From Prinia subflava (taxonomy: Eukaryota > Chordata > Aves > Passeriformes > Cisticolidae): 64,000 nt of DNA. The notes under the pieces were generated by a model that was not told the DNA's origin, did not search any database, and saw nothing but the letters and a program-made list of their open reading frames with translations. Positions 1-9,694 of this stretch are shown here, one piece after another. The position numbers were made by a program, and so were the translations under genes. Numbering within the stretch: position 1 is the first letter of the stretch; every line of letters begins with the position of its first letter. The stretch covers positions 682,001-746,000 of the forward strand of contig NW_026960610.1 of assembly GCF_021018805.1 (NCBI RefSeq), given 5' to 3'.

Positions 1-680
1 TCCTTCATTAGTAAATTTACAGATGACACTAAGCTGAGAGCACGTGTCCATCTGTTAGAGAGTAAGAAGACTCTGTAGAGAAACCTAAAATGATTAGATA
101 GATAAGCAAAATCCAAGAAGATAACGTTTAATAAGTCCAAATCCCAGGTGTTGCATTTTAGCCACAATAACCCCCTGCAACCTTACAAGTTGAACGTAGT
201 GTAGCTAGACAGTACCCAAGCAGAAAAAGACCTGAAAGTGCTAGGTGATAACCAACTAAATATGAGCCAGCAGTATGCCCTGATGGCCAAAGCTAACAAT
301 ATCGTAGGCTGTATTGAGAATAATGCGGCCAGCAGAAGCAGAAAGGTCATCCTTTCCTTACACATAGCATTGGTGAGGCCACTTAGCATTGGTGAGGCCA
401 CTCCTTGAGTACTGTGCCCAGTTCTGAGCCCCTCAGTTTAAAAAAGACATTAAGATGCTTGAGCGTGTCAAAAGAAAGCAACAAAGCTAGTGAGAAGCTT
501 AGAACACTAGCCCTATAAATACTAGCTGGAAGAGCTGAAGTTGTTTAGCCTAGAGAAAAAGAGATTCAGAAGTAACATTATCACTACAACTCCCTGAAAG
601 GTAGTTATAGTAAAGTGAGAGTGAGTCTTGTTCTTCAAGCAGCAACTGATAGAACAAGAAGACACAGTCTTCAGCGGTTC

Positions 681-727
<47 letters not shown>

Positions 728-873
728 CTGCCTTGAGAAGTAGTAAAGTCACCATTCCTAGATGTGTGTAAGAAGAGAGTAGATGTAGCACTTAGTGACA
801 TCATGTAATTAGAGTTAGACTTAATCCTAGAAGTCTCTTCCAGCCTAGTGATTCTGTAATTCTGTAACTAAGA
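1..873 (+). mobile_element. CR1 LINE, 3' part
   Basis: This is the 3' portion of a chicken-repeat-1 (CR1) non-LTR retrotransposon in sense orientation. The first 35 bases encode a K-F-T-D-D-T-K stretch, matching the catalytic F-A-D-D-T motif of CR1 reverse transcriptase with A changed to T. The rest follows the conserved CR1 tail, including the region coding for a cysteine-poor RT C terminus, the 3' UTR and the short ATTCTGTA-type terminal repeat near 850-868. It carries many stops and an internal A-run (682-725), so it is dead. CR1 is the dominant LINE of birds, which supports an avian source. The 5' end lies outside the window. Confidence 0.9.
682..725. repeat. A44 homopolymer inside the CR1
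   Basis: An unbroken run of 44 A interrupts the CR1 3' region. It is not the element's own tail, because CR1 sequence continues on both sides. It may be a retroposed tail remnant or a slippage expansion. Length is likely to be unreliable in an assembly. Confidence 0.9.
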
Positions 874-1350
874 AGAGGAAAATTATGAAAGTCTCTTCCA
901 GGTGCTGCTCACCACACATACCGCAGTGCGAACTCCAGAGAGGTCAGACCCACGTTATCGGAGTCACAGGACCAGTACCGCCCCTGATGCCGAACCAGAC
1001 CCAACAGGACCACCTGCCACCTCTTCTACGTAGACAGCAATTGAGGGACCAAGAGACCTATCCCTAGTTAAATTGTTATCGAGTGTGTCTTAATTCCTGA
1101 TAAAAAAACCAAGTTTAAAGGCACCCCTCCCACATCTGCTCAGTCTCCCGCTGGGCAATTCCCCTAGAGAACTAAATTTCTTTGAGCAGTGTCTACTGAG
1201 AGGATACACAGTAGGAAGCTGCAAGTTGATGCGGGCTACAGCCCGATCAAAGAAATAGAGGAGGGATTTGTTAGGAACGAAAGAAAAAAAAAAAAAAACA
1301 AAAAACAAAACAACAAAACAACCACCCCACAACTGACCCTCTCCTGGCTA
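874..1350. other. Unassigned spacer
   Basis: No gene or clear repeat family is recognised. It contains an A-rich simple tract at about 1284-1320 (A15 followed by CAAAA-type units) and a C-run at 1360-1367 just beyond it. Short ORFs here have no recognisable domain. Confidence 0.4.
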
Positions 1351-1351
1351 G

Positions 1352-2037
1352 AGTAACACCCCCCCCCACACCCCAGACAATCTGAGCAGGGAGAGCTGCC
1401 CTGAAGGAAAGTTGCCTGGCAACTTTTCCCTACCTAATTGAAATGTGAAAAGAAGCTGCCCACACCTAGATAGCCCTATTGTCCTTTGTAACTACCTCAT
1501 TTAGCAAGAGTAACTTCGGCTATGACCAGGACAAATGCATATGCATTTGGATATGCAGATAGGGCAGGGCCGCCCCCGTGGATCCTGGGAGGTTTTTTTG
1601 GGGAAACTGCACCCCAGGACAGGAAGCTGGATTCATCAGAAGAGAATTGGATAGTGCCCTGGCTGAGCGGGGAGTGGATGCACCTCCTGGCCTGGTTTGA
1701 AGATTGGCCATGACCTGTGAGGAGCCTGAATGGAATGGGAACCGGCCAGCTGAGCTGACTGATGCAGAGAATGGGAAACTCTTGAAACTTTTCCCTGAGG
1801 GCAAAGAGCTGACTGCCAATGCTCTGCCTTCTGATGGTTGACCAGAGAGAACTGCCAGCTGTTTCTATGGGAACAAGGACTCAGCATCCACTGGGACAGC
1901 ACCTGCTCCTTCAGATGGCTGCAGTAGTGTGGAAAACTCCGATTGGACTTTGCAATCCTGCTGATGATTTTAATAATGAGCTGATCACTTTAATAAAGAG
2001 CTGAATACTAATAAAGGCATATGCCCTGTTCTTTTCA
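1352..2037 (+). mobile_element. LTR-like repeat A, copy 1
   Basis: About 690 bp that recur at 17951-18675 in the same orientation with high identity. The shared segment runs from a C-rich start (ACACCCCAGACA) to a TTTTCA end just after an AATAAAGG poly(A)-type signal near 2020. Both copies then pass into unrelated flanks, which fits an LTR ending in CA. It contains a perfect 18-bp palindrome at 1532-1549 (CAAATGCATATGCATTTG). No target-site duplication was found and the start is uncertain. It may be a solo LTR of a class II element, because the GAGCTGA-rich tail resembles the LTR end region of the provirus at 58 kb. Confidence 0.55.
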
Positions 2038-2078
2038 CTGAGACCTGCTCGGAGCAGGACGCAGCGTGGCGGGGCGGC

Positions 2079-2110
<32 letters not shown>

Positions 2111-2585
2111 CGCTGCAGCGGCCGCGTTTCTGTGCAGCGGCTCGGGCACGGCGGCAGGGGGCGGCGGGGGGCGCTGGCGGCGCTGCGGCGGCAACAGGTG
2201 GCGGGGGCGTTGAGGGACCGCGCCGCGGGCGGGACAAAGAGAACCCTCCGCACGGCCACCAACGGTGCAGGCGCAGAGGGCGCCCCCATCCCCGCTCCAT
2301 GGCCGTGCAGGGAGGGTGCCTCTGCACCCAGCGCCCGCGCAGGAGGTGACACCGATCCAGGGGCCGAGCAAACCAGCGGCACGGAGATGGGCCACGCGGG
2401 GACGGGCCGCGCTGAGCACGAGGGCCCCGCAGCAGGTGGCGGCGGGGACCTCGCGGGCGGCCGGGCCCGAGAGGGGCGGGGCGCAGGGCCGGCGGAGCGG
2501 TGGGACGGCTCCGAGCCTGCGGCCCACCGGCGCCCCCCACGCATAGTGACCCAGCAAAAAGACCCAAAAAAGCCTTGCAGCCCTT
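2038..2585. other. GC-rich segment with G30 run
   Basis: This is a strongly GC-rich, CpG-rich stretch with a 30-G homopolymer (2081-2110). Minus-strand translations are proline- and alanine-rich. It could be the proline-rich middle of the minus-strand class II gag whose start is at 12.0-12.4 kb, but the frames are not continuous and no motif confirms this. The G-run invites assembly error. Confidence 0.35.
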
Positions 2586-2685
2586 TCAAATCCCGCGCTG
2601 GCCACGCCCAACCCCCAACATGGGTGTTGGGCTCTCCTGCATGGGCTCTAAACCTGCGTCAGAGCATTCATCGTCAAAAAAAGAC
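2586..2685 (-). pseudogene. gag: Possible continuation of the split class II gag
   Basis: Reading leftward from the left edge of ERV-1, the minus strand stays open for 33 codons in the phase left by the gag fragment at 12034-12356, giving an acidic stretch (FFDDECSDAGLEP) before a stop at 2586-2588. This would make ERV-1 an insertion into that gag. No target-site duplication is visible to prove it, so it is an inference from frame and position only. Confidence 0.35.
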
Positions 2686-3124
2686 TGGAGGGTTAAAAAA
2701 TAATTTCTGTATAAGTTAACCACGGGGGTTAAGTTGAGGGAGGGGGGGAAGGTAGAAGACGTACAACTAGAATTTGACGCAGCTTGGCTTGGAACAAGCG
2801 TCAGCTTCTGCAACTATTGTAATAACTGAGTCAAGTGTGACTCCAGCCCAGGATATAATTGAGAAGCATTGTTTTAACCAAATCAAGTATAACACAGGGT
2901 AGAGCGTAGGTATGATTTAAGATAGTAACTAAGAAATAGGATAATCAGTATCTAGGGGTGGAGGTTAGTTAACATATGTATAACTTGAAGCTATAAAATC
3001 ACAAAGCAACTCTGTATTCTTGGGCGCAAGATTTGGGCATTACATGCCCCTGTGCCCCCGCGCGCTCAAAAAAAGAACCGCATATGATCGCCTTTGTGTG
3101 GTTATATGTTTTCCTACGCTAACA
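2686..3124 (+). repeat. ERV-1 5' LTR
   Basis: This 439-bp LTR is nearly identical to 11595-12033. By eye there are about 18 substitutions and two small indels, roughly 4 percent. It has a TATAAA box near 2992 and ends in CTAACA. The poly(A) signal that reads AATAAA in the 3' copy is AAAAAA here, so this copy has lost it. It starts TGGAGGG. The 3' copy has an extra TGATGG before this point, so the first bases of this LTR may be lost. No target-site duplication was found. Confidence 0.9.
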
Positions 3125-3128
3125 TTTT

Positions 3129-3146
3129 TGGCAACCCAGATGGGAC
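3129..3146 (+). promoter_or_regulatory. ERV-1 primer-binding site, tRNA-Arg type
   Basis: TGGCAACCCAGATGGGAC starts four bases after the LTR. It is complementary, with one mismatch, to the 3' end I recall for tRNA-Arg(CCU). ERV-2 has an almost identical site at 16941-16960. Confidence 0.6.
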
Positions 3147-3261
3147 CTTGTGGGCGCAGCCAGGACCCCGCGACCTGATCACGCTCCAGCCGGCACCGGG
3201 TGATTTCTCGGGGAGCCCATTGGCGCCGCGACCCTCGCCGCTCACAACAACCCCTGGTGAG

Positions 3262-3267
3262 AGGTAA
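3262..3267 (+). promoter_or_regulatory. ERV-1 leader splice donor candidate
   Basis: AG|GTAAGG at 3262-3267 lies between the primer-binding site and gag, the usual place of the retroviral major splice donor that gives env mRNA. Confidence 0.5.
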
Positions 3268-3433
3268 GGTTCTTTATTTTCTGATCTGGTCTGGGGGCCT
3301 GCCATTAAGACGCAGTGAAAGCTACGCTTGGTTGGGCAAAAGGAATTCCTGGTGGTATTGCCTAGGCAGCCGTCCGTCAGACATCGCGAAAGCGTTGCAG
3401 GTTCGGCATCTGTGGTTTTTATGTATTTGTAAT

Positions 3434-5977
3434 ATGGAAAAACTAAAAGGGTTAAAAGAATATTTGGGCAGCAATAATGCTTCTATACCAAGTTCTTCTC
3501 CTTTGGGTTGTTTGTTGCCACATTGGAAAGAGGGGAATTTTGGTCAGGAATCACGAAAAGATAAATTAATTGAGTATTGTAATGTTAGCTGGCCAAAATA
3601 TGCTTTGCCTGAAAACCAGAGGTGGCCACAGAACGGGTCTTTAGATGTAAAGGTTATTATGCAACTTAGATCGCTTTGTACACAAGATGGAATGGTAGAA
3701 CAAATTCCATATCTTGATTTATTTCTATGCTTGCTCAAGAAACCGGTTTTGTGGGTTGATAGCAAAATGGAAGCAATGAAGCTTGAGAATAATAAGTGTC
3801 TGGCTTGCGTCCAAAATAAACATTGTATGCAACATGTAGTTTTAAGTGAAATTTTAGGGGAAAGAAGAGATGAACTGGATGTCTATTTATCAGTAACCCC
3901 TATAGACCCTGCACCCACCACAGCCCCCTCAACACCGAGTTCTACCCCGCTCACCCTGACCCCACCTGATTCTCTTACACCTCCCTCGCTCACGCCAGCA
4001 CAATATGTTTCACCCCCACCTTTGTCTGCTGAAGGTAATTATCCTCCTTTGCCTGTGCCTGCCGCTCCTCCGCCTGCCCAGGTGCCTGCCCCTGCTCCGC
4101 CTGCTCAGAGAACCCCCCCTTCTCCACATATACCTGCTCAAAGCTATCCTGCCCCCCCACCAACGCCTGCTGAAAGAGTCATCCCTCCTCCAACACCGGT
4201 TCAAGGGTACCCTCCGCTCCCACCTACACCTCCTTCGCCAGCTCCTGTCTCCTCTGCCCCCCTGTACCCTCCCCTGCCAGATTTGCCTGTCCAGGATGTG
4301 ATTGTGAGGCGGAAGCAAAGGGGGAATGCAGAGAAGACAGATAGAATGGAAAGTAGTGACAGTGAAGCAGATGAGCTAGATGCCCCAGTAGCTCACCGAA
4401 CACGAGGAAGACTGGCCCCGGCGTGGCCTAAGGCAGGAAAGAGTATATTGAAATCAGGCAAACAAAAGAGAACAATTATTGCACCACTAAGGCAAGGGGT
4501 GGGAACTAATGGACCTGTCTTTGTAAAGGTACCCTTTTCACCTGCTGATTTAGTCATATGGAAACAATCAGCTGGAACATATAGAGAAAACCCAGATAAG
4601 GTAGCTCGCGTGGTTAAGATGATAATGAAAACTCAGAACCCTGATTGGGAAGATATTCATGTGATATTAGACACTCTGATGGATGAGAAAGAAAGGGACA
4701 TGGTACTTCGGGCAGCGAGAGAAAGAGCTAGAGAAGACATACGAAATGGTTTGGTGACAGGGACTCTGGATTACAATTTTCCCACTGCAGATCTGGAGTG
4801 GGATGCTAATGACCCATCTGGAGTAGATATGCTAAGGCTAAAGAGATATCAGGAGTGGATTTCAATCAGTGTTCAACAGGCAATGCCTAAGAGTATGAAC
4901 TGGTCTAAGTTGTATGAAATTCGACAGGAAAAGAAAGAATCTCCCACTGCCTTTCTAGAAAGACTTAAGGAAGCAGCTAGAAGATATACTGATCTTCAGG
5001 TAGACAGTGAGCAAGGGAGAACTCAGCTTGCCTTTATTTTTCTGGGTCAGGCACAGGAAGATATTAGGAAAAAGCTACAGAAACTGGAAGGTGAAGAGTT
5101 AAGAAACTTGGATAAACTCCTAGAGGTTGCCTGGAAAGTTTACAATAACAGGGACAGAGAAGTTGGCAAGAAACAGGGGCAAAGCCTTTTGGCAGTTTTA
5201 CAGAGACAGGGGCGAGGACGTGGTAGAGGAGGTCGTGGCGGTAATAGAGGTGGCTTTGGCAGAGGTTCTGGTCATGGTAGACTAGATCTGAATCAGTGTG
5301 CATATTGTCGGATGGAGGGACACTGGAAAAGGGAGTGTCCAAACCGGTTTAGCCAGAATGGTCAGCCTCAGTTAGACAGCATGTTTAATCAAAGTGGTGA
5401 GCCTCAGCTGGATGGTGTAGCCAGGGTCATGGTCTTACATGAGAGGGAGCCAGGATCAAGAGAGCCCATGGTGACTCTGCATTTAGAAGGAAAAGACGTA
5501 GATTTTCTCATTGACACAGGGGCAACACATTCTGTATTAAATTATCTTGAGGGCCAAGTCGGGAACAAGTCAGCAGCAGTCATTGGAGCCACAGGGAAGG
5601 AGGAGATACGGCCATTCCTGCAACCCCTGGATTTGAGCTTTGAAGATAAGGTCTTGACCCATGAATTCTTATACATGCCCGATTGTCCAACTCCGCTCTT
5701 AGGGCGCGATCTACTGGCAGCACTGGAGGCAGTAATTACTTTTGAGAATGGTGAATTTGTAATGAGAATACCCGAGTCTAAGGCAGGAAGGATTTTGATG
5801 ATAAAAGAAAAACCAATTTCTAATATTCCTAAAGAAGTAGAGGATACAGTAATTCCCTCTGTCTGGGAAACAGATGTACCTGGAAAATCTAAGTTAGCAC
5901 AACCAGTACATGTAGAGTTTAAAGAAAGAGCAAAGGCTGTACAAATCACACAATACCCTATAAAACCAGAAGCATGA
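3434..5977 (+). CDS. gag-pro: ERV-1 gag-pro polyprotein ORF (class I ERV)
   Basis: This is one open frame of 847 codons plus stop, beginning at ATG 3434; the frame is open upstream to 3200, but MEKLKG is the first plausible gag start. In order it contains: a gammaretrovirus-like matrix (PLGCLLPHWKE, WPKY, WP); a long proline-rich linker (about 3895-4280) with an LYPPL late-domain-type motif; a capsid with major homology region near 4930-4990; an RG-rich stretch; one nucleocapsid CCHC knuckle (CAYCRMEGHWKRECP, about 5297-5341); and an aspartic protease with LIDTGA (about 5507-5524) and LLGRDLL. Unlike typical gammaretroviruses there is no stop codon between gag and pro. The frame ends at a TGA (5975-5977) at the entry to reverse transcriptase, which looks like a decayed CGA. 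The gag start lacks Gly at position 2, so there is no obvious myristoylation signal. Confidence 0.9.
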   Translation: MEKLKGLKEYLGSNNASIPSSSPLGCLLPHWKEGNFGQESRKDKLIEYCNVSWPKYALPENQRWPQNGSLDVKVIMQLRSLCTQDGMVEQIPYLDLFLCLLKKPVLWVDSKMEAMKLENNKCLACVQNKHCMQHVVLSEILGERRDELDVYLSVTPIDPAPTTAPSTPSSTPLTLTPPDSLTPPSLTPAQYVSPPPLSAEGNYPPLPVPAAPPPAQVPAPAPPAQRTPPSPHIPAQSYPAPPPTPAERVIPPPTPVQGYPPLPPTPPSPAPVSSAPLYPPLPDLPVQDVIVRRKQRGNAEKTDRMESSDSEADELDAPVAHRTRGRLAPAWPKAGKSILKSGKQKRTIIAPLRQGVGTNGPVFVKVPFSPADLVIWKQSAGTYRENPDKVARVVKMIMKTQNPDWEDIHVILDTLMDEKERDMVLRAARERAREDIRNGLVTGTLDYNFPTADLEWDANDPSGVDMLRLKRYQEWISISVQQAMPKSMNWSKLYEIRQEKKESPTAFLERLKEAARRYTDLQVDSEQGRTQLAFIFLGQAQEDIRKKLQKLEGEELRNLDKLLEVAWKVYNNRDREVGKKQGQSLLAVLQRQGRGRGRGGRGGNRGGFGRGSGHGRLDLNQCAYCRMEGHWKRECPNRFSQNGQPQLDSMFNQSGEPQLDGVARVMVLHEREPGSREPMVTLHLEGKDVDFLIDTGATHSVLNYLEGQVGNKSAAVIGATGKEEIRPFLQPLDLSFEDKVLTHEFLYMPDCPTPLLGRDLLAALEAVITFENGEFVMRIPESKAGRILMIKEKPISNIPKEVEDTVIPSVWETDVPGKSKLAQPVHVEFKERAKAVQITQYPIKPEA

Positions 5978-7686
5978 CAGGGAATAGCAAAGACCATTGA
6001 TAAATTCTTAAAATATCGAATTCTAGAGGAATGTGAATCAGAATACAACACCCCAATATTCCCAGTAAAGAAACCCAATGGTGAGTATAGACTTGTACAG
6101 GATTTAAGAGGCATAAATGAAATAACCAAAGACATTCATCCAGTGGTTGCCAATCCCTATACATTGTTAGCATCCGTAAAAGAGATATATAAATGGTTTA
6201 CTGTAATTGACTTAAAAGATGCCTTCCTCTGCATACCCCTTGACCAAGAAAGTAGGAAACTATTTGCCTTTGAGTGGGAACATCCAGAAAATAGAAGAAA
6301 AACTCAGCTCACCTGGACCCGGCTTCCGATGGGGGTACAAGAGCTCCCCCACTTTATTTGGGAGTCAACTGGCAAAAGAACTGGAAATCTAGACCAGAGA
6401 AGGGCAAGTACTGAGAGACCAATATCTATTACTCCAGTATGTAGATGACATTTTGATTGCGACCGAGGAAGAAGTAACCTGCATAAAGGTAACCATTGAG
6501 ATTTTAAATTCATTAGGAATGGGAGGGTATAAAGGTGTCCAGAGAAAAGGCACAGATTGCCCAACAGACTGTGGTTTACCTGGGATGTGAAATCTCACAA
6601 GGGCAGAAAAACTGGGTACTAATCGTATTCAAGCTATCTGTGCTATTCCAGAGCCCCACAATCTACACGAGCTGTGAATCTTCCTTGAAATGACTGGATG
6701 GTGTCGCCTGTGGATAATGGACTATGGACTGATTGCAAAACCCTTGTATGAGGCTCAGAAGACGCAGCCGTTCACCTGGGGCAAACCACAGAAAGAGGCC
6801 TTCCAGAAGTTAAAGGAAGCATTGACAACTGCTCCTGCTTTGGGGTTACCTGATCTGTCTAAAGACTTTCAGCTGTACGTGCATGAAAGGCAGCGACTGG
6901 CACTGGGAGTCCTGACCCAACGACTGGGAAGCTGGAAAAGGCCGGTGGGTTACTTCTCCAAACAACTCGACAACGTAAGTGCCAGATGGCCTTCATGTCT
7001 GCGGGCAGTGGCAGCTACTGTGCTGCTGATACAGGAAGCCAGGAAGCTCACGATGGGAAGACACATAGATGTCTATGTGGCACACATGGTAACTACAGTC
7101 CTGGAACAAAAGGGGGGCCATTGGCTCTCTCCAAGACGGATGATGAAATTCCAGGTAACCCTGACTGAGCAGGATGACGTTGCACTAAAAACAACTAACC
7201 TCTTGAATCCAGCTCTATTTCTAGGTGCCACAGCTGAGGAAGGTCCATTAGAGCATGACTGTGTAGAAGTAATCGAGCACACCTATTCAGCAAGAACAGA
7301 CCTGAAGGACGTCCCCCTAGAGCAACCAGAGTGGGAACTCTTTACAGATGGAAGCAGCTTCATGGAGAACGGAACCAGATACGCAGGATATGTGATAACC
7401 ACAACTGATGTAGTAATAGAGGCAAAAGCACTGCCACCTAATACATCTGCCCAGAGGGCAGAACTAATTGCATTAACCAGAGCACTAGAGCTGAGTGAGG
7501 GGAAGACAGTAAATATCTAGACTGACTCCAAATATGCCTTCGGAGTAGTGCCTGTACACGGAGCTTTATGGAAAGAAAGGGGACTGCTGTCCTCCCAAGG
7601 TACACACATTAAACATCAAGATGCAGTCCTACAACTGATAGATGCAGTACAGAAACCTGAGCAAGTAGCAATCATGCACTGCAAAG

Positions 7687-7691
7687 CACAT
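7687..7691. repeat. 5-bp target-site duplication, left (CACAT)
   Basis: CACAT directly precedes the TG of the inserted LTR and is repeated at 8413-8417. Removing one copy plus the LTR rejoins the RNase H coding sequence in phase. Confidence 0.85.
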
Positions 7692-8412
7692 TGTGATAAA
7701 CGCCAATCACTCGCTTTTTGAAATTTATGAAAATTTAATAAAGAATAAAAACTGGTTACAAAAATATTAATACAATAATAAAAGTTTAAAAAGTTTTCAG
7801 AGACAGGACAAATAATGAGACAATAAGAGCAAGAAGGTAGCCCGGGCCTACCATCCCCTCTCCTCTCCAGACAAAGGCTCGCAACGAGAAGGGCCCCGTT
7901 AGGGAGAAACCTCTCTATTTTTGAGGACAAACTTTAATGATTATGCATACTTTATCTAAGAAAAACCCGTTTGCCAAGAGCCTTTTGCTAAACCCCTGGC
8001 GTCCTGGAGTCTGGCTTAACCAGGTAGCTTTTGTGGATTCAAGGAGATATGCATAGTCTGGCTTGACTAGGGTGGCTTCTGTGGATTCAAGGAGATATGC
8101 ATAGTCTGGCTTGACTAGGGTGGTTTCTGTGGATTCAAGGAGATATGCATCTTTCCCTCTGAAAAATCCAAGAGGGGTTTTAGTCTGGCTTGTTGTAATT
8201 GTTCTCTCTGTGCAGAAATCTCTGGGTTATCTTCTCTTTTCACTTGAGCTAAGGAAAAATACCTTACACACAATTCTTACTTAGATTCAATGTTAAAAAC
8301 TGCATTTACTATATTATTTAAAATGTTAATACTACATAACTTTTCTACCTAGCATATTACATATAGTAAATATCTGCGTAGAGCCACACACACACAATAT
8401 GCCTTTTTCACA
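7692..8412. mobile_element. Solo LTR inserted in ERV-1 RNase H
   Basis: This 721-bp TG...CA element is bounded on both sides by CACAT, so it is a solo LTR that arrived after ERV-1. It holds three tandem 47-48-bp units (8008-8150) with GATATGCAT cores, which look like U3 enhancers. Orientation is unclear. Enhancer position suits the minus strand, but the start TGTGATAAA is also the start of an LTR that follows a polypurine tract in plus orientation at 57743. Confidence 0.85.
8008..8150. repeat. Three tandem 47-48-bp units in the solo LTR
   Basis: There are three near-identical units, each ending in GGAGATATGCAT. They start at 8008, 8055 and 8103. They are probably enhancer repeats of the LTR U3 region. 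Confidence 0.85.
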
Positions 8413-9694
8413 CACATCAATCAGGCAACTCCAAAATTTGTGAAGGAAATTGAAAAGCAGATTGGGCAGCCCGTCAGGTAGCGCGAGAGATGCAGAAAAC
8501 AATGGCATTGATACCGTCAAGACTTAATATCTCTAATTTGCCTCCTAAGCCAAAATATACAATAGAAGATGACAAACTAGCACAACTGCTGAAGGCACAG
8601 AAGAACGCAGAAGGGTGGTATGTAACCGCACAAGGGCAAATAGTGGTACCTCCTTTGGTAATGAGAGAAATTTTACAGGTAAAACATAATGAGTGTCACT
8701 GGGGTGCAGAGGCGTTGGTAAAGTGGTTAAGACAACACCTAATCTCAGTACGGATGCAAACAATGGCCAAGTCAGTAATGTCTAAATGTGAAATCTGCCT
8801 GAAAAACAACCCAGTAGCTAAGCGACAGGCACAGTTAGGCAGAATTCAGATGGGAATAGAACCAGGAGACTATTGGCAAGTGGATTTTGCAGAATTGCCA
8901 AGAACTCGGGGATACAAATACCTGTTAGTAAGGGTTGACACGTTTTCTGGATGGCCAGAAGCCCTTCCCTGTCGCACAAACCAAGCAAAGGAAACAGTTA
9001 AGTGGTTATTACAGGAGATCATTCCCAGGTTTGGGGTGCCCCTAGGGATATCATCAGACAGAGGCCCACACCATAGCCACGGTGGTACAAGGGATGAGCA
9101 AGTTACTGGGAATATCTTGGGACCTCCACACCATGGAGACCCCAGTCAAGTGGGCAAGTAGAGAGAATGAACCAGACGCTGAAGGGGCAGATCAGTAAAA
9201 TATCCCAGGAAGCCAAACTGCAGTGGCCACAGGCTTTACCAATCGCATTGCTGAGAATTCAGATAAAGCCTAGGAGTGGGATGTCAGTTAGTCCTTATGA
9301 AATATTGTATGGGAAACCATATGAATGTCCTAACCCCAATCCAAATGTTCATGTCACAGGGAAACAAGATGAGTATAATTATGTTCTGTCCCTCAGGAAA
9401 ACTCTAGCTCGGCTTTGAAGTGTTCTCGTGTGGAACAGATTACTGGCCCTGGAGAATACAGTCCGCAATATCGAACCAAGAGATGAAGTATACATCAAAA
9501 CCTGGAACGAAGAACCACTAAAAGAGAAGTGGACTGGTTCCCATCAGGTACTGCTAACCACCTTTACAGCAGTCAAAGTGGCTGGAGTGGAACCCTGGAT
9601 AAACTACACACGCTTGAAGAAGGTCCCTCATGGAGTCCAATCGTGGGCTGTAGAAACTATAGGACCGACGAAGCTGAGGCTAAAACATCTGTAA

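Larger units (their letters stand above)
5978..9694 (+). pseudogene. pol: ERV-1 pol remnant (RT, RNase H, integrase), split by a solo LTR
   Basis: The gammaretrovirus-type pol order is intact but the reading frame is not. Reverse transcriptase runs from 5978 and has YVDD at 6438-6449 in a different frame, so an indel lies near 6335. Further shifts occur near 6533 and 6605, and a stop is near 6677. The connection and RNase H are in an open stretch, 6690-7520 (TDGSS near 7346, AELIAL), ended by TAG at 7518-7520 just before the TDSKYAF motif. A 721-bp solo LTR then interrupts the RNase H tail (7692-8412). Integrase follows, with an HHCC zinc domain (HNECHW, CEIC), the first two catalytic Asp residues (QVDFAE, SSDRG), shifts near 9075 and 9130, the region of the catalytic Glu near 9165, and a basic C-terminal domain to 9694. 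No functional enzyme can be made. Confidence 0.9.

Noticed and set aside
522..804. Poly-Phe ORFs
   Set aside because: They are antisense reads of the A44 run within a dead CR1.
1985..2719. Long overlapping Pro/Ala/Arg-rich ORFs on both strands
   Set aside because: They follow from extreme GC content and a G-run, and show no domain. At most they are remains of a class II gag linker.
4010..4318. Minus-strand Arg-rich ORF of 102 codons
   Set aside because: It is the reverse complement of the proline-rich gag linker of ERV-1.
8008..8150. CRISPR-like array of three spaced repeats
   Set aside because: The units are contiguous tandem copies without spacers, inside a eukaryotic LTR.
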